From Bdellovibrionota bacterium (GTDB lineage: Bacteria; Bdellovibrionota; UBA1018; CAUJDS01): a stretch of DNA of 58,887 nucleotides. Each line of letters starts with the position of its first letter. The first letter of the stretch is position 1. Shown here in pieces: positions 42,678 through 51,231 of this stretch. The stretch covers positions 1 through 58,887 of the forward strand of contig CAUJDS010000012.1 in the NCBI GenBank assembly GCA_963169695.1. The letters are read 5' to 3'. The notes beneath the pieces are model-generated. The model searched no databases and was not told the origin of the DNA. It saw only the letters and a list, made by a program, of their open reading frames with translations. The position numbers were made by a program, and so were the translations under genes.

Positions 42678-44510
42678 ATGAAAATCAAACATTGGATCGT
42701 GTCAGGTTTTTGGTTCTTATGCCTTTCTTGTGCCACAGAGATAAAGAGTCCGCCCATTGAGATTCGGAAATATTCTGAATCCTCCCAATCTCAAATAGAA
42801 AATGGATGTAAAGGCTTTTTTGATCACTATTGTTCAGAGCTTTACTCGCCTGAAGCTTCTGGCAATTTATTGCTGGACCGAATAAAGCCTATTCAGATCC
42901 TTCAAGGCGAAACAGCGAATCAATTTTCGCAAGTCTATTATAAATACTCTTTGGCCAAAATCCGAAATCGGCGATTGCTACCTCAGGATTTTCAAACAAT
43001 CCTAAATCGTCATGACTATTTTGATCGCTTAGAAGATTACCTTCGTAGGAGCCCCATACAGAAAATGTCGCTGTCCGAGAGACTGGCTTCAGATTTCTTG
43101 AGTTATCAGTTGGGTGCCATGTGGCGAAGTGCGATTGAACAAACCGTAGTGTCCAGGATGTCGAGCAAATATCCAGGATTCCATCAGATTCCTTTTCGGC
43201 TCAAACCCAAAGAATTCGAGGTCGAGGAAAGAAAAATTCGACGAAAATTGATTTCTGAATTTTCTAGGGTGCTTTGGCACAATGATAGCAATTGGCTGAA
43301 GGTTACGGTGGGGTTCAATGAGTTGCAGTCAAGTTTTATAAGACTTTTTGACAAGCTCGCACTTCCTAAGAAACTTAGAGAAGATTGGAAAAAAAAGATC
43401 CAGTCACTTCAGCTTGCGTTGCCGGGATCACTTCCAGAGATTTCAGATGAGGAGTGCTCTACTACGACAGCCAATGCTTATTACTATAAGTACCTCAATA
43501 TTCTTACGGTATGTGCTGGGGATTTCAATTCAGAAGACATCATACTGACACTCGCTCATGAAATGAGCCACGCACTCGATCTGGATCGTACCTTGTATCT
43601 GTACCTACATGAAAGTGATCTTGGCATCGACCTAACTCGCTTGCGGGCCAACCTCTGCTCCAAAGAGCATCAAATTTCTTGCAAGGATTGGAGTCAGTTC
43701 AAGGCCAATTTGCCGGAGCGAATCCTGGATTTAGAAGATTTTGAAGTGCCCTTAGAGCCGTTCAATCAATGCCTCAAGCGAAATGTAGAAACCAAACCCA
43801 TTACCGAAAAAGATTTTGATCGACTCGCTGGAAAAGTAGCCAGCACTCAAATGGACAGTTTGGCAACGGCGGGGCTATTTTTGAAATTAATCAAAAAGAA
43901 CCTACCGATGAAAAATGGTAAGTCTCAGATCAATCCCAATTATCTCGATCCCTGTAGTTATTATTTGTGGAGTAAAGGGGAAGAGCCCATCGACGATGAG
44001 ATCTACGCGCTCGTGTATTTTGCCGCCGAATATCAATGCGGCTCCAATCAGGATGAAGGAGAGCGATTGAGATCCGCCATCGATGTGAGCCAAGCGATTA
44101 CGAGGACGGTCACCAAAGCCGTGATGAAGGCAGAAGGTGAGTTTTCCGATCGACCTGAACTGGTGACGGAAGGTCTGGCGTCGTCTCCAATCGAGCGATT
44201 TGCTGATGTGCTGGGGTCTTATGCCGTTGCGGAATATCTCAAGCGCTTTGAAACCCCTTGGGAAAGAAGAACCAAATACCTAGCCAGCAGTTCTTGGCTT
44301 TGTCAGGAACCCTCGCTCGAAAGTCGTTACCCAGAAGAAAGCCGAATTGTTCAGGAATACAATCTTGAATCCCATGTGCAGGGAGAGGAACGGAGCATGG
44401 AGGTATTTTCTCAGCCCATTCGAGAGGTTCTGGGATGCAAGAAGGACTTTGAATTTGACGAATGCACGCTTCCGTTCAAGGTTGATCCAGGTGGCATTTC
44501 AGGCCATTAG
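42678..44510 (+). CDS. Lipoprotein with a zinc metalloprotease motif
   Basis: The 610-residue protein begins with a lipoprotein signal (FLCLSCATE), so Cys at about 18-19 should be lipid-modified. A zinc motif HEMSHALDLD is near residue 294. A later SPIERFADVLGSY (about 502-514) could supply the third Glu ligand, as in gluzincins. Many Cys and acidic stretches lie between. I cannot assign a peptidase family. It is probably anchored to the outer or inner membrane facing the periplasm. The 173 bases upstream include a GGGGT/ACCCC mini-hairpin at about 42523 but no strong promoter I can fix. Confidence 0.65.
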   Translation: MKIKHWIVSGFWFLCLSCATEIKSPPIEIRKYSESSQSQIENGCKGFFDHYCSELYSPEASGNLLLDRIKPIQILQGETANQFSQVYYKYSLAKIRNRRLLPQDFQTILNRHDYFDRLEDYLRRSPIQKMSLSERLASDFLSYQLGAMWRSAIEQTVVSRMSSKYPGFHQIPFRLKPKEFEVEERKIRRKLISEFSRVLWHNDSNWLKVTVGFNELQSSFIRLFDKLALPKKLREDWKKKIQSLQLALPGSLPEISDEECSTTTANAYYYKYLNILTVCAGDFNSEDIILTLAHEMSHALDLDRTLYLYLHESDLGIDLTRLRANLCSKEHQISCKDWSQFKANLPERILDLEDFEVPLEPFNQCLKRNVETKPITEKDFDRLAGKVASTQMDSLATAGLFLKLIKKNLPMKNGKSQINPNYLDPCSYYLWSKGEEPIDDEIYALVYFAAEYQCGSNQDEGERLRSAIDVSQAITRTVTKAVMKAEGEFSDRPELVTEGLASSPIERFADVLGSYAVAEYLKRFETPWERRTKYLASSSWLCQEPSLESRYPEESRIVQEYNLESHVQGEERSMEVFSQPIREVLGCKKDFEFDECTLPFKVDPGGISGH

Positions 44511-44633
44511 CGGAGCAGTAGGTCAAGAAAAACGCTTAGCGTTATATAGCAATGTGGCTGCTTGTCCAGCTGTATACCCTATGATACCTCGAGACCTTCT
44601 TTGGCTTTTGAGCCGAAATAAAGAGGGCGCCTC

Positions 44634-45989
44634 ATGTATTTTAATAAGCGAATCGCAACAGCGGTATGGGTTGTGTTGATTTCTAGTTCTTCTATTTTAG
44701 CGGCAAAGGCGCATCAGGACCCGCCTCAGCCCGTTCACAATCCAAATTGGGAAAATTGCCAGGGAATATTTAGCCGACCAGATAGCTGGGCTCTTCGTTA
44801 TGAAACCTATGTAACGCCAGATGGCGATGTTGTGACGATAGATCCTACAGTGCCATCGGGATTCAGGGTCTACCGCCTAGATCCTAGTGGGCGTCCAAAG
44901 ACTCCCAGAGGTATGCCAATTTCCGGCTCTGTTTTAGAATTGCCTGGAACGAGAAATGTTTGGCATCCCCTCAGCGAGGGCTCGGTAGGGCTTTTGACGC
45001 ATTTTGGGGACGGTTCGTTCAAGCGGCGTGAGTTCAAATTGGGAAGTAAGGTTTCAGTCGCTAATGTGACGACCTTTGAGGACACGCGATTCGTCGAATT
45101 AAATTCCCTTCACCAACCCATTGTGCGGGAAATTTCCAGAGATCGTGGAGCTAACCGTCAGTCTTTTTTTGAACGCCGAACACAGCCTTTTGCAAAAGAA
45201 TTTCTGGGCCAAACGGATGAATACTTCATCGGTCGCGGCAGTATCACCCCTTCAGTCAAACCGAGTCTTATCCTCTTTCCTAAGGAATTTGCTTCAGATG
45301 ATTCAGTACCGGTTGTCTTTTTGAACGGATGGGGAACTTCACACCGAAGGAAGTCCGAATGGATTGCGGAATTTGCGGACACTAATCTCTATACTTCCAT
45401 GGACACACGATTCATTGTGGGGATTAGCAGAGATCAACAAGCCATATGGATGCTTTGGAAGATAAAGGGAGAAGACGGGAGTATAAAGACGCAAGCCACT
45501 GCTGAAGGAATCCAGGGGTCTTTGGGAACTGATGCACCGAAGAATCTTCATTGGACACGCAATACCCTCCTTGGCATCAGTGGTAGTGTACCTTCGAATA
45601 CCAAGGGAACAGTAGGTCTTTGGAAAATTTATTTGAATGAAGGCAATATGAGCTCACTTCGTCTTCCAGAGGCTTCAAAGAAAAACACCCAGTATGTCCT
45701 ATCAAGTGAAACTTCTTGGGTGACTGACCAACACCAGAATACTTACTTTACTTATTTTTTGATTGAGGCTGGGCAAAGTGAAAATTCAATTCGAAACGTA
45801 ATTGGAATGATTGGCGAAAAAGGGATTGAAGTAAAACAAGTGGCTCCGCCACTTCCAGCCAATGAGAAAGTCATAGGCCTTACTATTTCTGGAGATCGAA
45901 AATTTCTGGTCATAATTTCCAGGAGAAGAGACGGCGACAAAATCCTTCCGGCGCTTAAGTTTCGGTCGGTTTCACTGGACGCACAGTAG
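44634..45989 (+). CDS. Exported protein of unknown function, beta-rich
   Basis: The 451-residue product has a signal peptide (about 1-26, hydrophobic core VWVVLISSSSILAA). The body is rich in short beta-type segments, Gly/Ser/Thr turns and Trp, for example VWHPLSEGSVGLLTHFGDG near 105, FIVGISRDQQAIWMLWKIKG near 258 and TVGLWKIYLNE near 322. This could be a beta-propeller, but the repeat is weak and I do not claim a family. It lies 123 bases after the lipoprotease gene on the same strand. An AGAGG site precedes the ATG. Confidence 0.65.
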   Translation: MYFNKRIATAVWVVLISSSSILAAKAHQDPPQPVHNPNWENCQGIFSRPDSWALRYETYVTPDGDVVTIDPTVPSGFRVYRLDPSGRPKTPRGMPISGSVLELPGTRNVWHPLSEGSVGLLTHFGDGSFKRREFKLGSKVSVANVTTFEDTRFVELNSLHQPIVREISRDRGANRQSFFERRTQPFAKEFLGQTDEYFIGRGSITPSVKPSLILFPKEFASDDSVPVVFLNGWGTSHRRKSEWIAEFADTNLYTSMDTRFIVGISRDQQAIWMLWKIKGEDGSIKTQATAEGIQGSLGTDAPKNLHWTRNTLLGISGSVPSNTKGTVGLWKIYLNEGNMSSLRLPEASKKNTQYVLSSETSWVTDQHQNTYFTYFLIEAGQSENSIRNVIGMIGEKGIEVKQVAPPLPANEKVIGLTISGDRKFLVIISRRRDGDKILPALKFRSVSLDAQ

Positions 45990-46166
45990 TCCGTCGCTTT
46001 TAACTCCCCAAGGAGTAGGTAAATCTTAATCGGGCAACGTGTTAACGCAAAATGTAATACTAAAAGTAAAGCTGCCATGCCTTGAACTTGACCCAACTAT
46101 GATAAACTCCTACTTGATCCTCATTAGTCTCCGTTTAACCTTGTTCTATTCCTTGGTGAGAATTGC

Positions 46167-47636
46167 ATGGCAAAAGATCCCTTTGTTATTTCTGATCTGA
46201 CGATCCCTGTATATCAGGCACTGGTAGATGCGCTTCCTAGTGCGGTCTTTCTCAAGGACGCAGAAGAAGACTTTCGGGTAAAAATTTGGAATCAAAGTGC
46301 CGAACAAATTTTCGAAATCCCCAGAGCGGACATCTTGGGAAAAACAGCCCATGACTTGTGGCCAAAAGAGCAAGCCGATGCCTACCTTCAGGCAGACCGA
46401 CAAGTCGTTCAGGATGAGAGAATGGTGTTTATTGCAGAGGAGGCAAGCCAATCCAAGTCTCGCGGTACGATTTATCTACAAACTCAGAAAATTCCGATTT
46501 GGGTAAATTCAAAAATCAAATACCTTCTCTGTATCTCCGAAGATGTGACAGCCCAGCATGAATCCCGAAAGGGAATAGATTTTGTTTTGGACTCACTGGG
46601 AATTGGTGTTTGGAAATGGGACATTAAGTCTAATAATTTAGAGTGGGATAAAAACATGTACCGTCTTTATGGAGCGGATCCGAAGGAATTCAATGGAGCC
46701 TACGATGCGTGGGAACGATCCCTTTCTCCAGAAACGAGAAGTCGAGCTGTGGAGGAAATTCAAGCAGCAGCTAGAGGGGAGAAAGAATTTGATACGACTT
46801 TTCAGGTAGTTCATCGAAGCGGAAAAATTCAGGAAATTAGAACCAAGGCCTTCGTGACTAGGGATGCAGAAGGCAACCCACTTAAAATGATTGGTATCAA
46901 TGTCGATCGAAATCACGAGGCTGAACTCGAAAAAGCTATGCTCGTAGAGCGTTCCAAGGCGCTCCTCAATTCAAAACTTGCTTCTTTAGGAGAAATGTCT
47001 GCGGGCATAGCCCATGAAATCAATAATCCACTCGCCATCATTCTTGGTTCAACTCAATCGATCAGAAGGCATCAGGGCAATGAAGAGATTTGGTTGCAAA
47101 AATTTGAAACGATTGAAAAGTCGGCAGGGCGACTTGCAAAAATTGTCCAAGGGTTAAAAAAATTTTCTCGCAGTTCCGAGAAAGCTGCCTTCCAAAAAGT
47201 CAGCCTCAATCGTATTATTATGGAGGCCCTCACTTTGACGGATTCAAAGTCCAAACGGCACCATACTTCTGTTAAGTTCGAAAGTGCCATCGAAGTACCT
47301 ATTTTGTGCGATGAAGTCGAAATCGAGCAGGTACTGGTGAATCTCATCAATAATGGAATTGACGCAGTGGCGGATCTCTCAGAGAGATGGATTTCTATTA
47401 CATTGGAGTCTAGCGACGATTCGGCCATTCTCCGTGTACGTGATGCCGGTAAGGGAATGGATGAAGAAACTAAGAAAAAGCTCTTCCAACCCTTTTTTAC
47501 TACCAAGCCGGTTGGAAAAGGAACGGGGATTGGACTGTCGATTGTGAAAGGGATCCTAGACGACCATCATGCCACTATCGAACTCTTGGAAGATAGTGAC
47601 CATACTTGTTTTGAGATCTGTTTCCCAAGGCCCTAA
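46167..47636 (+). CDS. Cytoplasmic PAS sensor histidine kinase
   Basis: The 489-residue kinase has two PAS domains (about 15-130 and 135-250), a dimerisation domain with the phosphorylated His in GIAHEINNPLA (His 283) and an ATPase domain. The ATPase boxes are NLINNGIDAV (N box), RDAGKGMDE (G1) and GKGTGIGLSI (G2). No membrane helix is present, so it should sense an internal cue such as redox, light or a small ligand. The layout resembles NtrB-type kinases. No response regulator is adjacent, so its partner lies elsewhere. It converges with the rlmL-like gene, 22 bases apart. Confidence 0.9.
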   Translation: MAKDPFVISDLTIPVYQALVDALPSAVFLKDAEEDFRVKIWNQSAEQIFEIPRADILGKTAHDLWPKEQADAYLQADRQVVQDERMVFIAEEASQSKSRGTIYLQTQKIPIWVNSKIKYLLCISEDVTAQHESRKGIDFVLDSLGIGVWKWDIKSNNLEWDKNMYRLYGADPKEFNGAYDAWERSLSPETRSRAVEEIQAAARGEKEFDTTFQVVHRSGKIQEIRTKAFVTRDAEGNPLKMIGINVDRNHEAELEKAMLVERSKALLNSKLASLGEMSAGIAHEINNPLAIILGSTQSIRRHQGNEEIWLQKFETIEKSAGRLAKIVQGLKKFSRSSEKAAFQKVSLNRIIMEALTLTDSKSKRHHTSVKFESAIEVPILCDEVEIEQVLVNLINNGIDAVADLSERWISITLESSDDSAILRVRDAGKGMDEETKKKLFQPFFTTKPVGKGTGIGLSIVKGILDDHHATIELLEDSDHTCFEICFPRP

Positions 47637-47658
47637 AGGCGGATGAGCTTATATCGCT

Positions 47659-48804
47659 TTATTTGGTAAGGACAGAAGGGGTTTGAATTAAAAGACTAAC
47701 AGCCAGTGAGCCGTTCAATAGAGGAATTACTTGAGGTCGCGTAAGGCCTAATTCAGACAGTGGACCGCGAGCGGGCACAAGCAATCCAATTCGCCATTCG
47801 GAAAAGCGTTCTCGGATCACCTTTCCAATCTCCCGATACAGTTGCTGAACAGTACCTCCACCAATGCGTTCGCCGTAGGGTAAATTGGTGAGTAGAAGTC
47901 CTTTGGGAGTTGGTGGAAACCAGTCTTGAAAGGCTTGGGAGGAAAACCGTAGGTGCTTCTCCACGCGCGCACGAAGCGCGCTCGCTCGAGCAACTTCGAC
48001 ATAGTCTGCACGCAAATCAGAGGCATAGATTGGCGCCGGAAGTGCTTCTCTCTTCTGAGCTCTGAGTTGATCTGAGACTTTGCGCCAGAGGTTTCGATCA
48101 AATCCTGCAAGGTGCTCCAATGCAAAGTCGTCTTTTCCTCGGTGGATCAAGGGCGCTTTTTGTAAGGCAATATAGGCAGCTTCAATCGCAATCGTACCGG
48201 AGCCACACATCGGATCAAGGAAAGTCTCTTCACCTGTGTAACCGGCAAGCATCAAAAGCGACGCAGCGAGTGTTTCTTTGAGGACCGCAGGGTGTCCATT
48301 GGTGCGCCATCCACGCTTATGCAATGCGCGCCCAGCGGTATCGATGCCAAGGACGCAATTTCCATCACGGAAAAAAGGAACCAATGTGATGGCTTCTTCT
48401 GTTTCGGCTTCTTCCATGAATTTTGGGGCGCCTTTTTCAAACGTTGCAGATTGAATCGATTCTGCAACACAATGGATGACTTCTTCTAATCCAAGCGCCT
48501 GAGCCTGATCATCCGAAAGAACGGGCTGAATCGTAAAGGGCTTTGTGGAGCGTAACAGGTTCGGCCATTCTATGACTTTTAAGGCAGACTGAAACTGCGT
48601 TAGATTGCTTGCCTGAAAGTTACCCACTACTTTTTGTATGCGACTTGCGGAGCGCAAGCTTAAGTGAGCGCGGTAGGCGGCTTCCAAATCACACTCAAAG
48701 CGAATCCCTCTATAGAGAGTAGTCTGGCTCAGAATTCCAAGGGTCTGAAGTTCGGAGGCGAGGACCTTTACGGTTTCGTGCGGGCAGGTTGCTATCCATG
48801 ACAT
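47659..48804 (-). CDS. RlmL-like rRNA N2-guanine methyltransferase (THUMP + MTase)
   Basis: The 381-residue protein has an N-terminal ferredoxin-like/THUMP RNA-binding region (about 1-160) and a class I methyltransferase domain (about 165-370). The SAM loop is DPMCGSGTIAIEAA (about 199-212). The catalytic motif reads TNLPYGERI (about 307-315), a Leu variant of NPPY. It corresponds to the N-terminal RlmL half of E. coli RlmKL, modifying 23S G2445; the RlmK half is absent. The symbol is withheld because paralogues exist. No clear ribosome binding site is seen. Confidence 0.85.
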   Translation of the reverse strand: MSWIATCPHETVKVLASELQTLGILSQTTLYRGIRFECDLEAAYRAHLSLRSASRIQKVVGNFQASNLTQFQSALKVIEWPNLLRSTKPFTIQPVLSDDQAQALGLEEVIHCVAESIQSATFEKGAPKFMEEAETEEAITLVPFFRDGNCVLGIDTAGRALHKRGWRTNGHPAVLKETLAASLLMLAGYTGEETFLDPMCGSGTIAIEAAYIALQKAPLIHRGKDDFALEHLAGFDRNLWRKVSDQLRAQKREALPAPIYASDLRADYVEVARASALRARVEKHLRFSSQAFQDWFPPTPKGLLLTNLPYGERIGGGTVQQLYREIGKVIRERFSEWRIGLLVPARGPLSELGLTRPQVIPLLNGSLAVSLLIQTPSVLTK

Positions 48805-48859
48805 ACAGGCTTATGGAATAGCGTGTTTTTGCCAGGCGAGCAATAAGGGAGCAGTACCA

Positions 48860-50425
48860 TCATGGCTTAGCATGGAGGCGGTCTTCAAAGGCAGTAAGTG
48901 CTACCTTGGCACCATCGCCCATGGCCACTACGATCTGTTTGAATGGGATAGTGGTTACGTCTCCCGCAGCATAGATACCAGGAACACTTGTCCGGCCCTT
49001 GGAATCGACTACAATTTCTCCAAAGGGAGTAAGTTCGAGAAGCTCTTTTACAAAGTGAGAATTGGGTAGCAGCCCAATTTGAACAAAGATGCCATCCAAT
49101 TCCAGGGTTTTGAGCGCCTTTTTTGAAAGGTCTTCATATTCAAGCCCTCGCACTTTTTTTCCATCGTCCAGCACTTTGGTGGACTTTACTCGCGTAAGGA
49201 TTTTGGCATTCGGAAGTGCTTTGAGCTTATTGATCAAGACGTCGTCAGCCTTGAGCGTTTCACCAAATTCCAACAGGGTCACTTCTTGGGCTATTCCAGC
49301 AAGGTCTATCGCGGCTTCAACTCCGGAGTTGCCTCCTCCAACTACAGCGACCTTCTTGCCCTTGTAGAAGGGACCATCACAGTGGGCGCAAAATGCTACG
49401 CCCTGTCCAATGTTTTCTTTTTCGCCGGGAATGCCTAACTGCCTCCACTTGGCGCCGGTAGCTATGATGATGGTGTTGGCGTCTAGGTATTCGCCACTTT
49501 CGAGTTCAATGCGTCGAACGGACAATTGCGAAGGTGACTTGACAATATTCAGGACGCGTCGATGCTCTAACTGTTGAACTGGATACTGTGCCAGGTGCTC
49601 TGCTAGTTGTGCAGCCAGCTTAGGCCCTTCGGTATAGGTAGTGGAAATCATATTTTCGATTCCGCGTGTTTCTTGAAGCTGCCCGCCAAACCGCTCAGCA
49701 ATAAGTACGGTTTTCAATCCCTTTCTTGCACTGTAGATAGCCGCAGATGCACCAGCGGGTCCGCCTCCTACCACTGCGACGTCAAATGTCCCGAGGTTTT
49801 CCTCTTTCTTTCCTGCCTTGGATTTACCAAATAGATCCTCCAATTTGGTCAGTAGATCTATGAGTTGAATCTTTCCGGAGTGTACCAGACGTCCTTCATG
49901 AATAACGCTTGGTACTCCTTGGATTCCTAAACTGGCGACTTCGTCTTGGGCCACGCCGCCGTCTACCGTTTCATGATGAAAATCCAAATGAAGGGAAGCC
50001 ATCAGGTTGAGTGCCTGGACGACTTCGGGGCAGTTCTCGCAAGTAAGCGATACGAAGGTTTGGAGTCGAATAGGTCCCTGAATGCCTCGAATCCTTGCGA
50101 TGATTCCGGCGTCGGGTTGTTTTCCTTTACCGTCGGCGTACAAGATCGAAAGAACGAGGGACGAAAATTCATGGCCACCTGGGACGCCACGAAAGGTAAT
50201 GTTTTGGGTTCCCTGGGCGCCACCTACTCCAAAGGACGGGGCTGCAGAAGTTTGACCGGCGTCTACTTCGACCAGAATTCTACTGGAAGTGCTGGCTATA
50301 TCCTGAAGCATTGCAAGCAAATCCTCTTGGTCTGCATGGTTACTTGATTTGACCTTCAAGGTTACTTGTCCTGTCAGACCTTCAAAAACCGTTTTCAACT
50401 GTTCCTTCATTGCCGCGTCCAACAT
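48860..50425 (-). CDS. ahpF: Alkyl hydroperoxide reductase subunit F
   Basis: The 521-residue flavoprotein passes electrons from NAD(P)H to AhpC. It has an N-terminal double thioredoxin-like domain with CENC (about 129-132), FAD-binding VVGGGPAGASAAIYSARKG (about 217-235), the redox pair CAHC (about 345-348) and NAD-binding VVGGGNSGVEAA. The length is normal. It lies 81 bases after ahpC; a strong hairpin (50449-50487) sits in the gap. An AAAGG site precedes the ATG. Confidence 0.96.
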   Translation of the reverse strand: MLDAAMKEQLKTVFEGLTGQVTLKVKSSNHADQEDLLAMLQDIASTSSRILVEVDAGQTSAAPSFGVGGAQGTQNITFRGVPGGHEFSSLVLSILYADGKGKQPDAGIIARIRGIQGPIRLQTFVSLTCENCPEVVQALNLMASLHLDFHHETVDGGVAQDEVASLGIQGVPSVIHEGRLVHSGKIQLIDLLTKLEDLFGKSKAGKKEENLGTFDVAVVGGGPAGASAAIYSARKGLKTVLIAERFGGQLQETRGIENMISTTYTEGPKLAAQLAEHLAQYPVQQLEHRRVLNIVKSPSQLSVRRIELESGEYLDANTIIIATGAKWRQLGIPGEKENIGQGVAFCAHCDGPFYKGKKVAVVGGGNSGVEAAIDLAGIAQEVTLLEFGETLKADDVLINKLKALPNAKILTRVKSTKVLDDGKKVRGLEYEDLSKKALKTLELDGIFVQIGLLPNSHFVKELLELTPFGEIVVDSKGRTSVPGIYAAGDVTTIPFKQIVVAMGDGAKVALTAFEDRLHAKP

Positions 50426-50448
50426 CGTAGGTCCTTTCGGTTTTGGAA

Positions 50449-50487
50449 GGGCGCGCTTCTCCCTAACTTAGGATGTGAAGCGCGCCC
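50449..50487 (-). promoter_or_regulatory. Perfect 11-bp hairpin between ahpC and ahpF
   Basis: GGGCGCGCTTC and GAAGCGCGCCC are perfect complements around a 17-base loop. No long T run follows on the transcribed strand, so it is probably an RNA-stabilising or partial-termination element that favours AhpC over AhpF. Confidence 0.55.
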
Positions 50488-50506
50488 GTGATTGATAGGT
50501 GTTTGT

Positions 50507-51073
50507 TTAGATCTTTCCGACGAGGTCGAGACCTGGCTTGAGTGTTTTATCTCCAGGTTTCCACTTAGCAGGACAAACTTCATTGGAGTGAGACGCTACA
50601 AATTGTGCGGCTTGGACTTTGCGTAATAGTTCGTCCGCATTTCGTCCAATTCCATTGTCATGGATTTCGGCAATTTTGATCTTGCCATCAGGATCCACCA
50701 CGAAGGTTCCACGATAGGCGAGTCCTTCTTCTTCAATGTGGACTCCAAAAGCACGACTGAGGTGCCCAGTTGGATCGGCTAACATGGGATAAGTGATTTT
50801 TTTGATGGTGTCAGAGGCATCATGCCAAGCTTTGTGAACAAAATGAGTGTCTGTACTGACAGAGTAAATCTCCACTCCCATTTTCTTGAACGTTTCATAC
50901 TTGTCAGCCATGTCTCCCAACTCGGTTGGACAAACAAAAGTAAAGTCTGCGGGATAGAAGAAAAAGATCGACCACTTCCCCTTTAGGTCGTCTTGTGTAA
51001 CGGTCTTGAATTCTCCGGCTTGATAGGCCTGGACTTTAAATGCCGGTACTTTGGTGTTGATCAGTGTATTCAT
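50507..51073 (-). CDS. ahpC: Alkyl hydroperoxide reductase subunit C (peroxiredoxin)
   Basis: The 188-residue 2-Cys peroxiredoxin has its peroxidatic Cys in PADFTFVCPTELGD (about 40-53) and resolving Cys in SNEVCPAKWKPG (about 163-174). It reduces H2O2 and organic peroxides with electrons from AhpF. The start at 51073 (MNTLINTKVPAF) has an AAGGAGA site and matches the family N-terminus; the longer frame is leader sequence. An OxyR-like operator lies just upstream (51125-51160). Confidence 0.96.
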   Translation of the reverse strand: MNTLINTKVPAFKVQAYQAGEFKTVTQDDLKGKWSIFFFYPADFTFVCPTELGDMADKYETFKKMGVEIYSVSTDTHFVHKAWHDASDTIKKITYPMLADPTGHLSRAFGVHIEEEGLAYRGTFVVDPDGKIKIAEIHDNGIGRNADELLRKVQAAQFVASHSNEVCPAKWKPGDKTLKPGLDLVGKI

Positions 51074-51124
51074 AGCTTTCTGTCTCCTTGCCTCTACTAT
51101 AGGGCATACATTGGAATCATAGAA

Positions 51125-51160
51125 ATCGATTGATTCTATATATCGATAGTTAGTAGCTAT
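51125..51160 (-). promoter_or_regulatory. OxyR-like operator upstream of ahpC
   Basis: On the reverse strand the four tetranucleotides read ATAG-N7-CTAT-N6-ATAG-N7-CGAT. The OxyR consensus is ATAG-N7-CTAT-N7-ATAG-N7-CTAT, so three and a half boxes match with one spacer shorter by one. It ends 52 bases before the ahpC start. Peroxide control is an inference. The divergent glycosyltransferase gene begins about 70 bases on the other side. Confidence 0.5.
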
Positions 51161-51231
51161 TGCTGGTTTACCGGCCACTTGGCGAGAAAGGGTCAGTCCG
51201 TCAGGTTGCTTCTTCTTGTTTAAATTGCGAC

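Noticed and set aside
46002-46016. ACTCC-CCAA-GGAGT hairpin after the beta-rich exported gene
   Set aside because: The stem is only 5 bp and no T run follows, so I do not call it a terminator.
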